64,000 nt of DNA from Primula veris (GCA_963682055.1 OY821740.1:47450795-47514794), one strand, 5' to 3'; positions 23,806 through 37,354 are shown, counted from the first letter of the stretch. Made by a program: numbers and translations. Notes: generated from the letters alone by a model not told the origin.

Positions 23806-26020
23806 ACTGCACATAAAAGCGTAACCGGCTATCAAAATCGAATCAATCAACATGTACAAACCCTAGAACATAAAACCAATACAAATAAACATTAACCAGA
23901 TCCAAAATAATTAAAGCTGTAACTAATTTACCCAAAATAAATCAGTAAATATATTAATTAGGGGAGTAGTTAACCTTCTAGAGAGGGATCTCGTTGACAC
24001 GAGGCTGAATCTCCACCGGGAAAATAAATATATAAATATATATATAGAGAGAGAGAGAGATGGGGTAAAATATGATAATATATAAAACTGATTTGGTTTA
24101 TAGAACATCAAATACGTGTTTATATAGAATAGAGATAGAGGGGGAGATTGGGAGCGGGGAAATAGGCAGCTATTAAAAGTTGACGTTACGCGGTACTTTG
24201 GGGCCAAGTATTTTTAGTTCTCCCAATTAAGTCGGTGCCTGCCTTATATTTAAATCTCCGATTGATTAATATATTATTATGGTGTATTTTCGCGAATTTA
24301 ACAATTATCAAGTTAAAATACACTTAACATCCGCATTGAATGTCATCGTAATATGCTTTGAATGTCATCAGTGTTTTGTAAAACATTAATGAGGAAGGTA
24401 ATGCGAGAAAAATAATCCAAATGGTAGTTGGTAGTTGATATTTGGTAGTTTTACTGGCTAAGACGATAGGATGCTTAGGTGAGAGATGACTTGCTTCAAG
24501 TGTATAACTCACACAATCGAATCTTGTCTGCCTAGGTAATTGAGAGTTCTTCTAACTCATACGACAAAATGCATAGATGGGGCATAAGGTGTAAAAACTA
24601 GATGGTCGAATTTTGTTTGCCTAGATAATTGGGAGTTATCTGGCATTTTTAACTGTTCCCCGTAGCGAAGGAATATAAATATTCCTCTTCAATTAATGCA
24701 TTTTTAACCGTGTTTACTTTTAATTGAAACCATTAATATATGTAACAACGATAAAAATAATTATATACATCTTATTTTCAACTAGTTGTAATGTTTAAAT
24801 TTTATCGGTGCTTACCGTTTACCGACTATTATGATTTATAATGATTTTGTGGGATTCTGTCTTATTCGACGCCTTTGGAGCAAAAGTTTGTAATTTGTTG
24901 GCAGTCGGACACATTTTGTCTTGTCGTATCAAGAACTATTATGTTTTTCTTTTGTGACTTGGGGATTGCTCAAAGTTTTTTACTCTTTCACCGATTGTAT
25001 ATCCTTAAAGGTGTGTTTGTAATCCGAAAAATGTTACGGAAAAAAAAGAGTAAAACAAAGTAAAATAAACTTGAAATCATTTTACGATCATGTATTTGGA
25101 ATGTGGAAAATCAATAGAAAATAAAATAACAAAAAAGAAAGAATGATAGTCTTAAATTTCCTATTTGTTTTTATTTTACTCTCACTTTTGAAAGTAAAAT
25201 GGTTTATCTTATTATACACGCAAACTTTTTCCTCACTTTATTTTGTTTTGTTTTTCATTAGGTCTTCATATGCAACCAAACACAGTATGATGTTTAGTCG
25301 GAAAATCATTTTCATTTTTTCATGAGTTTTTCAAGTTCAAAATACACCATAATTGTTTTGCCGAAACGAGAAATATGCAACTCTTGGTTGACCTCATCCG
25401 CCATGAAGCAACATCAGCAAATTCAATCCAATGTAAACCAATGCACTTAGTTAGACGGATCCGCCTGTTTACACACAGAATAACGACCCTCCTTGCATCA
25501 TTCGACATAAAAAGTAAAGCTCGAGTCTATTGTAATTATTTCGGCGTTAATAAATATATAAATGTACCGCTATCTCGTTAAATTCCTCACCAATCCGACT
25601 TGTGGTTCCACTACATGGCTTTACTCTATCGCTCGCTACTCCAAGTGTTTAAACTGTAGGAATTACAATTTATAAATTATTTGGAAATTACATTAATTTT
25701 ATTTTGTGTGCAATTAAATCTCGAGCCAAACCTTTAAATCCGAAAGCCTTGATATATAGTTTCCATAAACTATTGATGCATCCCTGACCACTAGTCCAAC
25801 TTTGGTAGCAGTTGAACGTGCAGACTACAATCAAAACAGACGTGTTCTCGTTTGGTTGGGACGAGATTACGATGGGATAAGATTTAAAATACAACGAGTC
25901 TAACAAATAATATGTTTGGATGGACAAATATGTACGAAACTGTTAGTGCAACGATATATCACACGATACCGTGTCCCCGTTGGCGACGATGACGTGTCAC
26001 GACTTTCCACCTCAGCTTCC
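23806..26020. other. Intergenic region upstream of CDT1, with (GA)n near 24.04-24.06 kb
   Basis: A short GAGAGAGAGA run at about 24044-24060 follows an AT microsatellite. Two weakly related segments near 24.48-24.66 kb share (G)TCGAAT(C/T)TTGT(C/T)TGCCTAG. No gene could be supported. Confidence 0.5.
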
Positions 26021-26034
26021 GCGCCAAAACCCTA
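26021..26034 (+). promoter_or_regulatory. E2F-type site overlapping a telo-box-like motif, upstream of CDT1
   Basis: GCGCCAAAA at 26021-26029 is the reverse complement of TTTTGGCGC, which fits the E2F/DP consensus TTTSSCGS. AAACCCTA at 26027-26034 overlaps it and resembles the plant telo-box found in promoters of proliferation genes. It lies 124 bp before the first CDT1 ATG. TGACGTGTCA, a bZIP-type core, is about 30 bp further upstream (25990-25999). Arabidopsis CDT1 is known to be E2F-responsive, so the site fits the gene. Confidence 0.7.
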
Positions 26035-26152
26035 GCTAAATAGACTCAAGTATAGTATAATAAATAAATACAGTATATTATTTCAAAAAAAATAAATACA
26101 GTATATAGGTTTCTAACTTTCTATCTCTCTATTTAGTCTTTATTATTATTAC

Positions 26153-29100
26153 ATGGTATATACATTTTCCGATCGGATCAAACTAATGTACTCATCCACA
26201 TCCTCACCGTCAAACCCACCCGATCCAAATAACAAACAATCTCCACCGTCGGATCCAAGATCCGAACCCGGATCCGGTCCGAATTACATAAACAGAACCC
26301 CGGAGAAGCCCGATAATCCTCCGAGGCGGTATTTGATGACAGTGAAACAAGTGAGAGAAGCAGCAAAAAAGCTTCAATCGTCAAATCCCAATAAACCGGG
26401 TCCTATTAGGGACCAATTCGGGTCGGGTCAGCCCATTAAGAAAAAGAAAAAGAAAAAGAAGAAATTTGATGAGTTTACCGAAATTCCCGACAAGTAAGAG
26501 CTTTACATTGTTTTAAATCAATTTATTGTTTTTTTTATAGGGGGATGGAATGAGATAATACGGGAATCCATTTTTTGTAGAAAATCGATCGAGTTGAGTG
26601 GACTTGTACCTGTTGTTAAATTTTATGATTAGATTTAAAAAAAATTCATTTCGACAATTTTGATACAATTTATAAGCCGGTCAAAATTGCACGTAGTTTC
26701 GTAGTGGACACTTAAACGGGAACGGAGAGAGTAGTAATTAATGTCTATTAAATCGGGACATCCGAGACGGAACAATTTTTTGTCACGGGAACACGGGATT
26801 GGGGGCTGGAATTCTATGGGGGGCCGATTTCATAGTTTTTCAAAAAAATGATCAAAATTATATATACTCGCGTGTGAATTTTTATAATACGGGGGACAGT
26901 GGGATCCCGATTGTCTGACTAGGTAGTATGGTGTATGTTTTTTTCATAGTTCAAACGGTGAATTTAGATATTTTAATCAAAATATACCGAAAAAGTTTTT
27001 TTTTTTTAGTCAATCTTTTCCCAAAATTAGAGTGGCTACTACCCTGGAATATCTCCACCTAGTAATGGATTGATTAGTGGTATAAATAAGTTTCTTTTTT
27101 GTGATAGGGCCTAGGGGTACCTTGTTATAATTGTGGGTGAATATAATACGAGTCGACTTTTTGACTAAACTACAATGTGAGAAGCATGTGACGATGGTTG
27201 GACGTTTTTTTACCAAGTGACAACATTGTTTTGCAAATCAAGTTTGGATATTTGTGGGAGGAACACGGAGTTGGTACGAGATATTCTTGTGGGATTTAAT
27301 TATACTAATGTATTTGAAAACTTTAGGTTTAGAAAAGTTTATAAGATTATATAAGCAGGATAATGGTAACCATGGGGTTTTATAGTGTAACCATATTTAA
27401 AAAAATCAAAAAGTCTAGGCTAAGGTGCAAAGATGTGTGTAGCTAAGGTGTTAGGATGTGTGTACAGACTACAATTTCATCAATTAAGTTTCTAGTTACG
27501 GATAGATTTTTAAATTTTTTCATTTAAAAATTGGGAAGTGTGCCAAAGTGCACGATTCTATAGAAAATATTATGTGATTTATAGATATTTAGTATTAATT
27601 TCGTTGTGCTCATACACAACTTATCTTAGCACCAAAAGATAGACATTAAGGGGAGGGTACCCAAGGTAATTGACATCACGCAAATAGCTTACTCTGTCGA
27701 TACAAGATCATTACTTCATAGTATTAATTTTGAATAAGCCACTATATAGCTGATACATGATCGGATGTTCTTGCAGGTTTAAGTTATTGTGTAAGTTCTT
27801 TGATTGTTTGGTTTCGTCTCTCCGGTTGCTGAAATTGAAGGGGATGATTCCCTCACTTAAGAATATCTCTCGCCAGATTGAGTGCTTGACAGATAGGTAA
27901 TATTCTAAGTTCGTATTGCTCCTATCTTGTTTTTTTTATAATGGTTTAAACTTCGTGTAACCGTGCTAACATATTTCTTGCTTAATTTTCATAGGAAATT
28001 TTCTACTGCTCATTTGGCTCAGTTGAAATATGTATTACCCGAATCTATTGTGTTAAAGAAAGTGCTTGTACATGATGAGAAAACCTTCTGTATGAAGCCT
28101 GATATTCATGTGACATTGAATACTGTTCCTATTAAGAACGAAAGGGTACAACATAATCTAAATGGGAGGCCTGATATGAAGAGAACATTTCGCTCTCGGC
28201 TAGTGGATTTCGTTAAAACTCACCCTAAGGTATGATTTTTTTTATGGTCGTCTAAATCAAGGTTTCTATGGTTTCCTTTGTAAATTAGATTACAAAGTTG
28301 TCAAAATCAAGGTCTCTCTGCTGATTTCCTTTAAATCCGAGAATTCACAACGTTAGCTTAAAAAAGGAATATTTCCATTAAGTGACATATTTTTGACTAT
28401 TTAGTGAGGTAAATTTTCATTATTATGTAACAATGCTGCATAGTATTTAGTATCCATTTCCCTTATCAGTTTAATCAAAGAGTGAATCAGCTTATTATAC
28501 CCAAAAGTGACATTTAGTTTCTCTGAGTAGAATTACTATTAAAAATCTGATACTTAGGTGTATGATATCAAAATTACCACTAGATGGAAACAAGTTTTTT
28601 CTTGTGACTAATTAGGAATGAGTCCATAATTTTGTGTACTTAACTTGATCAAAGGGGATAGTTTTTTCTCCTTGTCATTAGCAAGTATTTTGCTTTCGTT
28701 CACTTTGCGTTTTTTTACTTATAGAAAATCTTAACATGTAGGAGGATATCCCGGAGGGACCATTGCCAGAGCCATTTAACCGGTCACAGATAAATTTAAG
28801 TATTAGGTCAGAGGCATCTACAAGCTCACCTTTGCTCAGCCATACATTATTGGGAGCAACTGTACAACAGCCTGCCACATTAGCATCTCATTTATCCCAA
28901 ACTTCCCGACCTTGTTTTTCAAAACAAGTTTCATCTCAATCCACTTGTGATTGTCAAGCTAGTATTCCCTTTTCCCATTTACCTGAAACACCAATTAAAA
29001 ATATAAATCATGTCAATTATAAAGCTGAAGGAACTTCTACTCTTAAAACTATGCCTGGAAAAGTTACTTCCACCCCTGAGAAGCTGATGATTGCCACACC

Positions 29101-30629
29101 AGCACTAGCACCTCCAAAGAGATGTTATATGACACCAGATGGCGATTCGGTCACTTCACCCAACAAGTTGGTTAAGCGTCCAGTTTGCAGTAGATTTCTG
29201 AAATTTGATACACCTGTTAAAAGCGCAGAGGTTAAAAAAGAGGTGGAAATATATGCTGAGGATTTATCATCAGATGAAATATTTAAAATACTCCCGAAGA
29301 GTCTTGTGCAATCGGTAAGCTGCAGTGGATTTGCTACACTTTGGTCATTGTTCAATTCTTGCTATCATGATATGTATCAAAGTTGATTTGGATTGTGAGA
29401 GATTATTTGAGATTGATTAGAACCTGGCTTGCTTACCACTTACCAGGAGAAGTATTTACTGATACTATTCATTATAAAACAAAAACTCCAGGCATAAGAG
29501 TAGCGCTCTTTGCCTGCTCCCAATTAGGAAATCCTAAAGAATAGACAAGTTTCATAATTTATCGCAAGGGTCTCCAGAATAGAATCTTCTTTTTTCAAGT
29601 GTTTCTTCAAGGTCTCTGTGAAAACTTGTGCTTGCCCTAGTTTTTCTTCACAGCGAAATACATTTCAGAGTCGTTAGTGACTCTGCTTTCAAATACTTAT
29701 TGAGTTCTTATTAATCTTAACCATATATTAATTTAGCCAATGTGTCTTCTTATTGTGGGTCCTAGTAATTTATACAGTAATATTTTACCATTCATGTCTC
29801 CTTAGGACAGCTAGTCATTGCATATGCTTCTGATTTGCAGATTAGAGAAAAGGAGTTGCGAGCCGTCTCACAGGCAAAGAGGCGTGAAGAGATGATTGCA
29901 AAATTGCCAAAACTTTTTAATATGATTCGCTACTCTTTTCAGTCCTCAAAACATTCTCTTATCACAAAAGAAGAGCTTTTGCACAGATTAGTGACACCCG
30001 GTCTCGACATTATTGATAAAGGTAACTCCTTTTCAGATTTGGCCCAAGTAGTTTTGTTGTTTTTGAAATTTTAGTTTAGGATTATTCAAGTCTTTTTCTT
30101 TTACAGAAGAAGTTGAAGAGCAGCTTGTCCTTCTGAAAGAATTGGTTCCTGACTTGATTTATGAAAAAATGTTACCCAGTGGAGATCTCCTGGTTGGGTA
30201 AGTCCATTGCTTAGTTTGTTTGCTCCATCAATTTACTTGGTCCTTGCATACATTTAAAATTGCAAAAACAAAATAAATGGTGATGAGATGTTTAAATAGT
30301 CAGTTAAAGTATAACTTGCATGGATGTAACTCATGATGATCAAATCTAAATCCCCAACTTTAGTTTCGGCAAAGATAAAATGATGGATTTCGTTTGTCAT
30401 GAAAGAGTTTTCGTGCATTCATCTTAGTTGTATGTCAGGGTAATCTTTCGGAAGTCTACACACACCAAAAAAGTCCAATATCCATCATGCGACTGTAGAT
30501 GTAAATGCACTTGTCCCACTTGTTTTCATAATTAAAACGTGTATAGTAATCGTTTTTTTTTCTATTTGCAGCATCAACAAATTGCATATTCCAGAGTTGA
30601 TCTGTGCAAGATTGAAGGAAGCAAAATGA
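26153..30629 (+). CDS. CDT1: CDT1 replication licensing factor (CDT1a-like)
   Basis: CDT1 loads the MCM2-7 helicase onto ORC/CDC6-marked origins in G1. Exons: 26153-26493, 27777-27896, 27995-28229, 28742-29314, 29841-30021, 30107-30197, 30572-30629; all introns are GT-AG and the sum (1599 nt) gives 532 aa, near the 571 aa of Arabidopsis CDT1. A second ATG at 26186 would give 521 aa and starts more like the family. The N-terminus is Ser/Pro-rich with a CDK-type site (RTPEKP), an RxL motif in RRYLMT and a lysine run. Exons 2-3 hold the central CDT1 winged-helix fold (FSTAHLAQLKYVLPE..., FCMKPDIHVTLN, FRSRLVDFVKTHP). Exon 4 is a variable linker with several T/S-P sites. Exons 5-7 hold the C-terminal MCM-binding winged helix (AKLPKLFNMIRYSFQSS, LITKEELLHRL, GINKLHIPELICARL). 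No lesion seen. Confidence 0.95.
26610..26740 (+). mobile_element. Half of a Stowaway-like MITE in CDT1 intron 1
   Basis: TTCGACAATTTTGATACA, GGTCAAAATTGCACGTAG and an end reading GGAACGGAGAGAGTA match the arm of the inverted-repeat element at 47.5 kb and the TIR type of Stowaway elements. Only one arm is clear, so this copy is truncated or decayed. Confidence 0.5.
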
Positions 30630-31292
30630 GAGACGTCTGATCGAAGGGGAGTGTTATTAATACACGGATCCTATTTAATTACTTAGATCTAACTGTCCCA
30701 AAGATGCCTCGTGTATAATTAGCAAAAACTAGTTATCTTCATCTCACACCTGAAATTAAGTTACTTATGTATAGGGGAATGTGGTCGTGGGCCGCAATTT
30801 TTTGTTTCTTCCCTATTCACCTTTGTGTTGTAGTAAAATTTAGAACATGCCATTGTTACTTTCGTGTCTTTTGCCTTATAGGGATAAATTGTCTAATATA
30901 AAACCAGTCCCCAACTTTTTGCCTGCAACTTCAGGTTGATGCTTGCCTGCTCATACATGATTTGAACTCTGGAATATTAGTAAGAGGAGTAGGAACTTGT
31001 TAAGTTGCGAAATATTTTGGGTTATTACAATCTTGTATAATTGTATTATTAAGTTTTGCCTCCCAGAAAGGCTATCTCAAGGTTCCAATTTTCTGTTTAG
31101 AAATATGTATTCAGGTCCAGTACAGGATTAATCAGATTTGCTCTTGTATGATGTATCATTGAAATGTAGATGCTTGATATTTCAACCAATCGTTCAGAGG
31201 CTTTATTCATACGCTGCTACTTATAGTTGATTTCTCTAAACTTTGGAAATTGACATTTTAAAGCGCTAAACACCGACGAAATAAAAGATTTC
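30630..31292. other. Convergent 3' intergenic space between CDT1 and the dioxygenase
   Basis: About 660 bp holding both presumed 3' UTRs. I see no further gene or repeat. Confidence 0.6.
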
Positions 31293-33798
31293 TCAAATTT
31301 TCTGTTGCAGCTTAAAGTGAGGAAGTGCAGAGGTGCCATCTAAGCCTTTTGACCTGTAGTAAGCATGGTAGTCGCTGATACATGTTTCTCTATACATCGG
31401 TTGAATTTCGTCGTGTATAAGCTCTTTTATCGGACCATAGGCTTTAGACATATTGACAATACTTGGATAGAATAAACACGCCGCTGAAACCCTAGGACCC
31501 ACTCGCCCAGCCAATACTCTATGCTCCACGCTTTTGAACTTGTCATTGGTGATCAGCTGTATATATAAACATTTTTTTAAAAACACGAAATCAGGCTAGT
31601 ATACCTTGCAAAATACATATGAATTAACGCTTATTTCGATTGTAGCTTTTAAGCAAGTAATTTGGACCTTTGAGGTTCACGAGAAAAAAAACGGCTTCAT
31701 TTAGCTTATAGTTTCTAGCTTTACACGGAAAAACAAGAAATGCAAGGATTTGAAGTTGATCAATCAAGTGTGTCCAACTTCGAAGCAATAAACCAAGAAA
31801 GATGAGCTTATAATCCGCAAATACACCTACAGGAAATAAAACTCATAACCGGATAGGATCACACACATACAAAGTGTGTAAGGTATATAGTATTTAAAAG
31901 AATCAAAGACCCAAAGAAGAAGAAAATATCCGACCTTTTATGTAATACATTATACAATAAAATATTAATAAAAAAAGTTCTTAAACAGAAATACGAATAT
32001 ATTTAAAAATCCTTAATTAATTACCTGCGTGAGATCTCCTATGTTAGCTATAAGGGCTCCTTTGAGGGGTGCGATATCAACCCATTTATTTTGGTGAAGA
32101 ACTTGAAGGCCACCTATGTTGTCTTGCAAAAGGATGGTTAAAAAGGAAGGGTCCGAGTGCTTACTCGTGCCCAAAGTCAACTCGGGCTCGGGACACGAAG
32201 GGTAATAGTGGCATACCAATGATGCTGTTTTCATGCAATCAATTTCTCCCAGAAAGTCCCTTTTAAACCCGAGTGCTTCCGACAGTAGCTTAGAGAGTTC
32301 CTCTTTTAGTTTGGTTATTCCTTCCATATAATTGCAAAATGCATCTCTGTGAATAAATAAATTGGTAATATTACAGAAAAGTGTAATTAACACTTAAATG
32401 ACTTTTTAGGAAAGTTGATGAGAACAACCTTAGATATGGCCGGAGATGCTTGGTATAATTATTAAATATTTATGGGTTAGAAACTGCTATAATTTTCAAT
32501 TAATATATAAAAAAAAATCTGCTATAATTTTCAATTTTCCACTTTTTAGTAAGAACACATGTCAATGATGTCATGTTGATGAATTTAGACACAAAAGATG
32601 TTCAATCAGGTACAGTTACTTGAATTATCATAGACACAAAAGAGAAGAGGCAAGTCATTTCAAGTTGTTACAATTATTAGAAATGTCACTTTCGGAAGTG
32701 ATCATTTATAACTATGGTACCACTGTGAGGTCCATTATGCCTCGTGGTAAATAACACGTTGGGAAGTAGACTTTTGAAACTTGGTTTTTATTTAGCTGTT
32801 GTAATGATATTCCAGGTTGGTTTTGTTCGAAAGATAAACAAATTTGATAAAAGGGAACCTTTTTTTTTATTTTTTATCTTGGTTGCTCTAAACTGGCAAA
32901 GTATATGCAGAGTCGAAGCTAAGGGGAGACCATCAGGGACGACGACGACATCCTTCAATTATTTAAAACTGATGATAATATGGCACCCCTATAATTTATA
33001 ACCTCACTTGACATTAGTTTTTATGCATATTCGGTACCCCATTTAGAGTTTATGGCTTCCCACTGAGTATATGATTATTTTATCCATATTAATTAAGCTT
33101 TATATGATACTTTGTCTCCGAATAGTCATAAAGCTCATGATTAGCAGATCGCACCGGTTTTTATTTATTTATTTTGGTACGCAAAAATATCACGTTTTGG
33201 GAAGTAAAAACTGGACTGTGATTAAGGATAGAGATGATCAGGTAAAATCGTAAACAATATACCTGCAAACAAGAGGTAGTGCACTGGAGTCGAGTATTCC
33301 ATCATCGTAGTTACACGCTATGGAATCCCTCCAATTCGCAGCTTTCGCTATATAAAGATCTCCATTACAATAAAATCTCACCTTTTGCTTAACATCTCTC
33401 GAGTACCACTCCATTTTTTCCTCTCTAGGTTGCTCATGAAAATTTCGAACACTCTTAATCATCTCTTCTAGCACATCAATTTCGATCCCATGGTTGACCA
33501 TTTGAAAGAAACCCCACGTTTCAGACGCCTTACAAATATCATTCACGATCTCGTCCCTTGGTCTGGTTTTGAATCCTCCAAGATCGATCACCGGAACTTG
33601 AAGAGGAAAAGTTTCTTTGTGGGGCTGGGTAGTAAAATTCTCTTTTGGGTGTACGAATATTCGAGGTATTTTGGTCACGCCTTGGTCTAAAAGTCCTTTT
33701 ACACCGGCTTTTGTTTGGTCGAATTCTTTCACTTCTTTCGCTCTGTCGTAATTAAAGGACTCGAGTGTTGGTTTATCGGAGTTCGACATAGTGACCAT
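31293..33798 (-). CDS. 2-oxoglutarate/Fe(II)-dependent dioxygenase, ACC-oxidase-homolog type
   Basis: Three exons on the minus strand (33798-33263, 32346-32025, 31556-31293) join in frame with GT-AG introns to give 373 aa, the usual length. The N-terminal part has the subfamily signature [20 protein letters not shown] then PVIDLGGF and [11 protein letters not shown]. The double-stranded beta-helix carries [20 protein letters not shown], with Fe ligands H242 and D244, distal H298 in SVEHRVL, and the 2OG-binding R308-x-S310 (GPRVS). All catalytic residues are present, so it should be active; it is soluble and probably cytosolic. True ACC oxidase differs outside this core, and members of this branch act in specialised metabolism; the substrate cannot be read from sequence. 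The first ATG is used; M4 is an alternative. Unrelated in sequence to the broken dioxygenase at the left edge. Confidence 0.93.
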
Positions 33799-33895
33799 TT
33801 TTTTTATGATAGTTGTTGAGTAGGCAAATGTGGTTTACGTTGATACTGATACTAGCTTGTTTTTTTAGACACAAGCGAGAATAACTTGTTGGGAG

Positions 33896-33903
33896 TATAT
33901 ATA
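33896..33903 (-). promoter_or_regulatory. TATA box of the dioxygenase gene
   Basis: TATATATA on the minus strand, about 98 bp before the first ATG, within GTACTATATATACTCCC. Its position suits a short 5' UTR. Confidence 0.55.
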
Positions 33904-35276
33904 GTACTATAGGTACACTCCACGACAAGATATGTTAATCTTTGTTTTGTATACTGAACTTGGTTCACAGTTATTTGAGTACTTTGTATTTCTTCATCCA
34001 TCAAGTGATAGGCATGGTACGTGTGTATTGGCCTTTTTGTTAACGGAACATCATTAGTTATAATGGAGGATTTGATGGCATCCTTACATTTAAACATATC
34101 ATAAAATTGGCAATAGGTGCATGTAAAGAGAGTGACATATAATTAATCTTATGACAAATAAGACAAGTTTGCAAGTACGCATTTGTTTTTACATCACATA
34201 TGCTTCGAAAATCCAAGAACCCCAAACACTCGATAATTAACTCTACGAAACGTTAAATTTCTTTAGCATTTCCAACTTGATCACAAACCAGTTCTGTTGT
34301 AGTCTCTCTCAGAACGTGCTGATCATTTACAAGCCCGATGGAGCACATTTGAGTGTTCACCTTTTATTAATTGTGTTAATGACAATATAGTACAGAAGTT
34401 CTCAAAAGATAACTTCATACAAAATGAGCAAGTGCCATCATTTTTTTAATCCATGGAAAGAAAGAGGTAATTGGTAATTTATATATAGGGTTCACATCAT
34501 TATGTAGAAAACTAACCTTATTACAAAGTCTTACATATAAGTTTACGCCGGAGGCACGACAAATCGATCCCTTTACAACGCAAAAGTTTAGCTAAAATAT
34601 TTTTCCAAGAGTATCACTAAATGTGTAAGTTTTTTACACCTTCCCAAAACCATAATCTGTATTATGAGCCTTGGAGCAAATAGTTTTCTCTGTATGTATG
34701 AGATTGAGTACAAGCAATATATGAAACATAGATAACGATATCACTCATGAGATAGTTATATAAAACTTTGGAACCTATTGAGTAAAAATAATAATTTGTT
34801 GGGTGTTTTAAGCTCAACTAATATTTTTATTCCGGGAAAAACCATGTTTGTCGAGATTATATTATTGTTTTCCCATTCTGAAGAAACCGCGGCAGCTCTA
34901 CCACTGGCCATTCGCGGCCAACGGGTTAGAAAGAAATAGTTTTCTCAGTTCTCATGACTTTAAAGAATTGAATGTTTTGAGCATTAACCTCAAATCTTTT
35001 CCAGTCTTAATAAAGTTTTGCTTTTTAGTTAAGTGATAAGAAGTGATACAGTCAAAGAAACTTTGAATGATAGGTTCCTTCGACAATAAGGGAAGAGAGA
35101 TAAAAGAGGCAAAAGGTGGTTGGAAAGAGATTGATATAGTCACCATGTTGGAATTTTGTGAACCTATTAAATGGGGAAGTTAGTTGGAAAACGATAGTAC
35201 ACAAAGCTAAGAATGGGTATCTTTTGTTGCTTTCTGAGGTTTTTTTTATACCTTAGGTTTTCTTTACCCAAAAAAG
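33904..35276. other. Intergenic, no gene seen
   Basis: Upstream region of the dioxygenase and beyond. Short frames here have no recognisable features. Confidence 0.5.
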
Positions 35277-35525
35277 AAAGGTTCGGTTAAATTCTAACCT
35301 TTATTTCCCTATATTGCATTATATTCTAGGTCTAGAAACAACTTATGTACTTATGATTACGTTTTGTAACATATTTTTTTTTCCAAAATGACGGGGAAAG
35401 GTTCGTTAAATTCTAACGTTTATTTCCCTATATTAGCATTATTGCATTATATTCAATGTATAAAAACAACTCCGGTACTTATTATGGTTATGTTTGGTAA
35501 CATGTTTTTTTGTCCAAAATTAGAT
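35277..35525. repeat. Tandem duplication of about 120 bp
   Basis: GGTTCG(G)TTAAATTCTAAC, TTTATTTCCCTATATT, TTGCATTATATTC, and GTTTTGTAACAT / GTTTGGTAACAT occur twice in order, starting near 35281 and 35400, with small indels. The following sequence to 35.98 kb shows no gene. Confidence 0.75.
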
Positions 35526-35984
35526 TTTAAGAATCCAATGAAAATATGAATTTTAAAAATATTTTTTAGGTTTTTCAGCATAAAAATCAGATTTTTAAAA
35601 CCTGGATAATCTGACTTGGCAAACACCCATAGATTTTTAAAATCCAAAATCCAAAATTTAAGTAAAAAAATCTATATTTGCAACATTTTGCATACACAAG
35701 TTCGCTCAAAATAATAAATATTTTTGAAGAATTATTATGACGTAGTAGTGGAATAGGAATACCTAAACAAGGAAGTAATCCACCTCTGATATAGTTTCTA
35801 AATTCATATACTATCTCTATTAAAAGACATAACAGGAAATTAGCTCATTTGTAACAAAAACTAGACTATGTATATGGACATTTTTTTTTTTAAAACCCAA
35901 ATCATACCCATATTTGCATATAAACCGAAAATATAACGCATCAAACGCTACAAAATAATATTTGATTTAATGAAAGTTAAAAGT

Positions 35985-36135
35985 TATCACAAGCCTGTCG
36001 CTAACTTAAAAAGCTGTCACAAATCTGTCACAAATTGACTAAACTGTCACAAAGCCGTCACTAAAACCGTCGTTAATAAACTCGTAACAAAAAATACCGT
36101 TACTAATTTCGTCGCTATTTGAGTATTTTTTTATA
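35985..36135. repeat. Dispersed repeat, copy 1 of a GTCACAAA-rich element
   Basis: CACAAAGCCGTCACTAAAAC, AACTCGTAACAAAAAATA and ATTTGAGTATTTTTTTAT match 37355-37512 over about 150 bp. Internally it is made of degenerate (A)GTCACAAA/TGTCACTAA words. It may be the terminal part of a transposon family. Confidence 0.65.
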
Positions 36136-36607
36136 GCTAAAACCGGTACATGTTTTAGGACCAACCTTACCATTTAGTTTTGAACCTATGACCCTATGAC
36201 CAACCTTACATGTATATGGACATATATTCAATAGATATGACCCTATCAGTGTTTTCTTTTTGTGACTCCTCAACTTAAGGAGCTTATCAATTAGAGTAGG
36301 GAATAAGAATGTAACCAATTATTGAATGTTTGGATAAGTGTAAATGTGTAATATATGGTGTAATCATGTGTCCGCGGGATTTACTTCAGTTCTAAAACAC
36401 ACAAATACGCAATGTAATCGGAGTCGGCCAAGATGAAAGTCTCATAAGGCCAAAGCCACGCCCTTCTTTGAGGAACTCCTCTAGCCCAAGTTTATGGTTA
36501 TTCGAAAGTGATTAAGTGAAATTTTGCGAGTAGGAGATGAGTACGTAGTTCGATACTGCGTGGTGCCTTCTTCTAAAACAACTTCCACAAAATAATAAAA
36601 ATATATA

Positions 36608-36609
<2 letters not shown>

Positions 36610-36649
<40 letters not shown>
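36610..36649. repeat. (TA)n microsatellite
   Basis: About 20 uninterrupted TA dinucleotides. Sequence from 36.14 kb to here has no recognisable gene. Confidence 0.95.
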
Positions 36650-36650
<1 letters not shown>

Positions 36651-36882
36651 TATTTGTAACTTTTCCTCATTCATTGGTTAACCTTTTGAATCTCTATGAA
36701 AAAAGATGTAAGCCGTTTAACATGGTCATAAGACTCATACTAGCTCATAAGCTAAATCGTTTGAAGTTCTTCAAATTGAAAGTTTTAGGAACGTCGAATT
36801 GAGAAGCATGTTCTCATTGTGTATATTGTTAGGCATTTATTTTTTATTTTGGTGAGTTATTGGGTGTGACTTTGGTTATAGC

Positions 36883-37030
36883 ACTACAATAAAAAAAAAT
36901 CATTTATCAGTAGTTACTTTTAAAAATTCTTGATAAATCGAGTGTCGTTAAAATTTAGTAAAATTTTAGCAACAAAATCAGTTGTTATTTTAGTACTAAA
37001 ATTTAGCGATACTAACTTTTTAATTATAAG
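36883..37030. mobile_element. Possible CACTA-type transposon terminus
   Basis: CACTACAATAAAAAAAAATC resembles the CACTACAAGAAAA termini of plant CACTA elements and is followed by subterminal words (GTTAAAATTTAG, AACTAAAATTTAGC). I found no matching inverted end, so this is a tentative solo terminus. Confidence 0.3.
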
Positions 37031-37354
37031 TAAAATGATGTTATTTTTTTAAAGCTAGTTTATGACTGTACTTGTAATGTGAGAATGATGTGTGCATGAC
37101 AGTAAGTGCTCTTCCACTGTATGTCTAAATTAGCTGCTTTGCATGAAGAGGTACCATTATCTGACATGAACATCACATAATGAATAGTGAAAACTCATAA
37201 TTGGGACTTTAAAAATTCATCCTCCGAAATTGGGAAAATTGGGAACAGTCAAAAGTTGAAATTAAGTTTGCATCCTCCGAAATCTTGTATTTATCTTGAG
37301 AAAGGAGGACTGACATGTGAATCAATCCAAAATAATGTTTGATTTAGTAATAGT

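Noticed and set aside
23923..24207. 94-codon minus frame starting MAPKYRV
   Set aside because: Runs through a GA/AT microsatellite, no conserved character, no splice or promoter support.
26178..26384. Minus-strand frame across CDT1 exon 1
   Set aside because: Shadow of the coding strand.
32013..32393. Separate small dioxygenase gene starting [11 protein letters not shown]
   Set aside because: The first part is intron sequence; the rest is exon 2 of the three-exon dioxygenase at 31293-33798.
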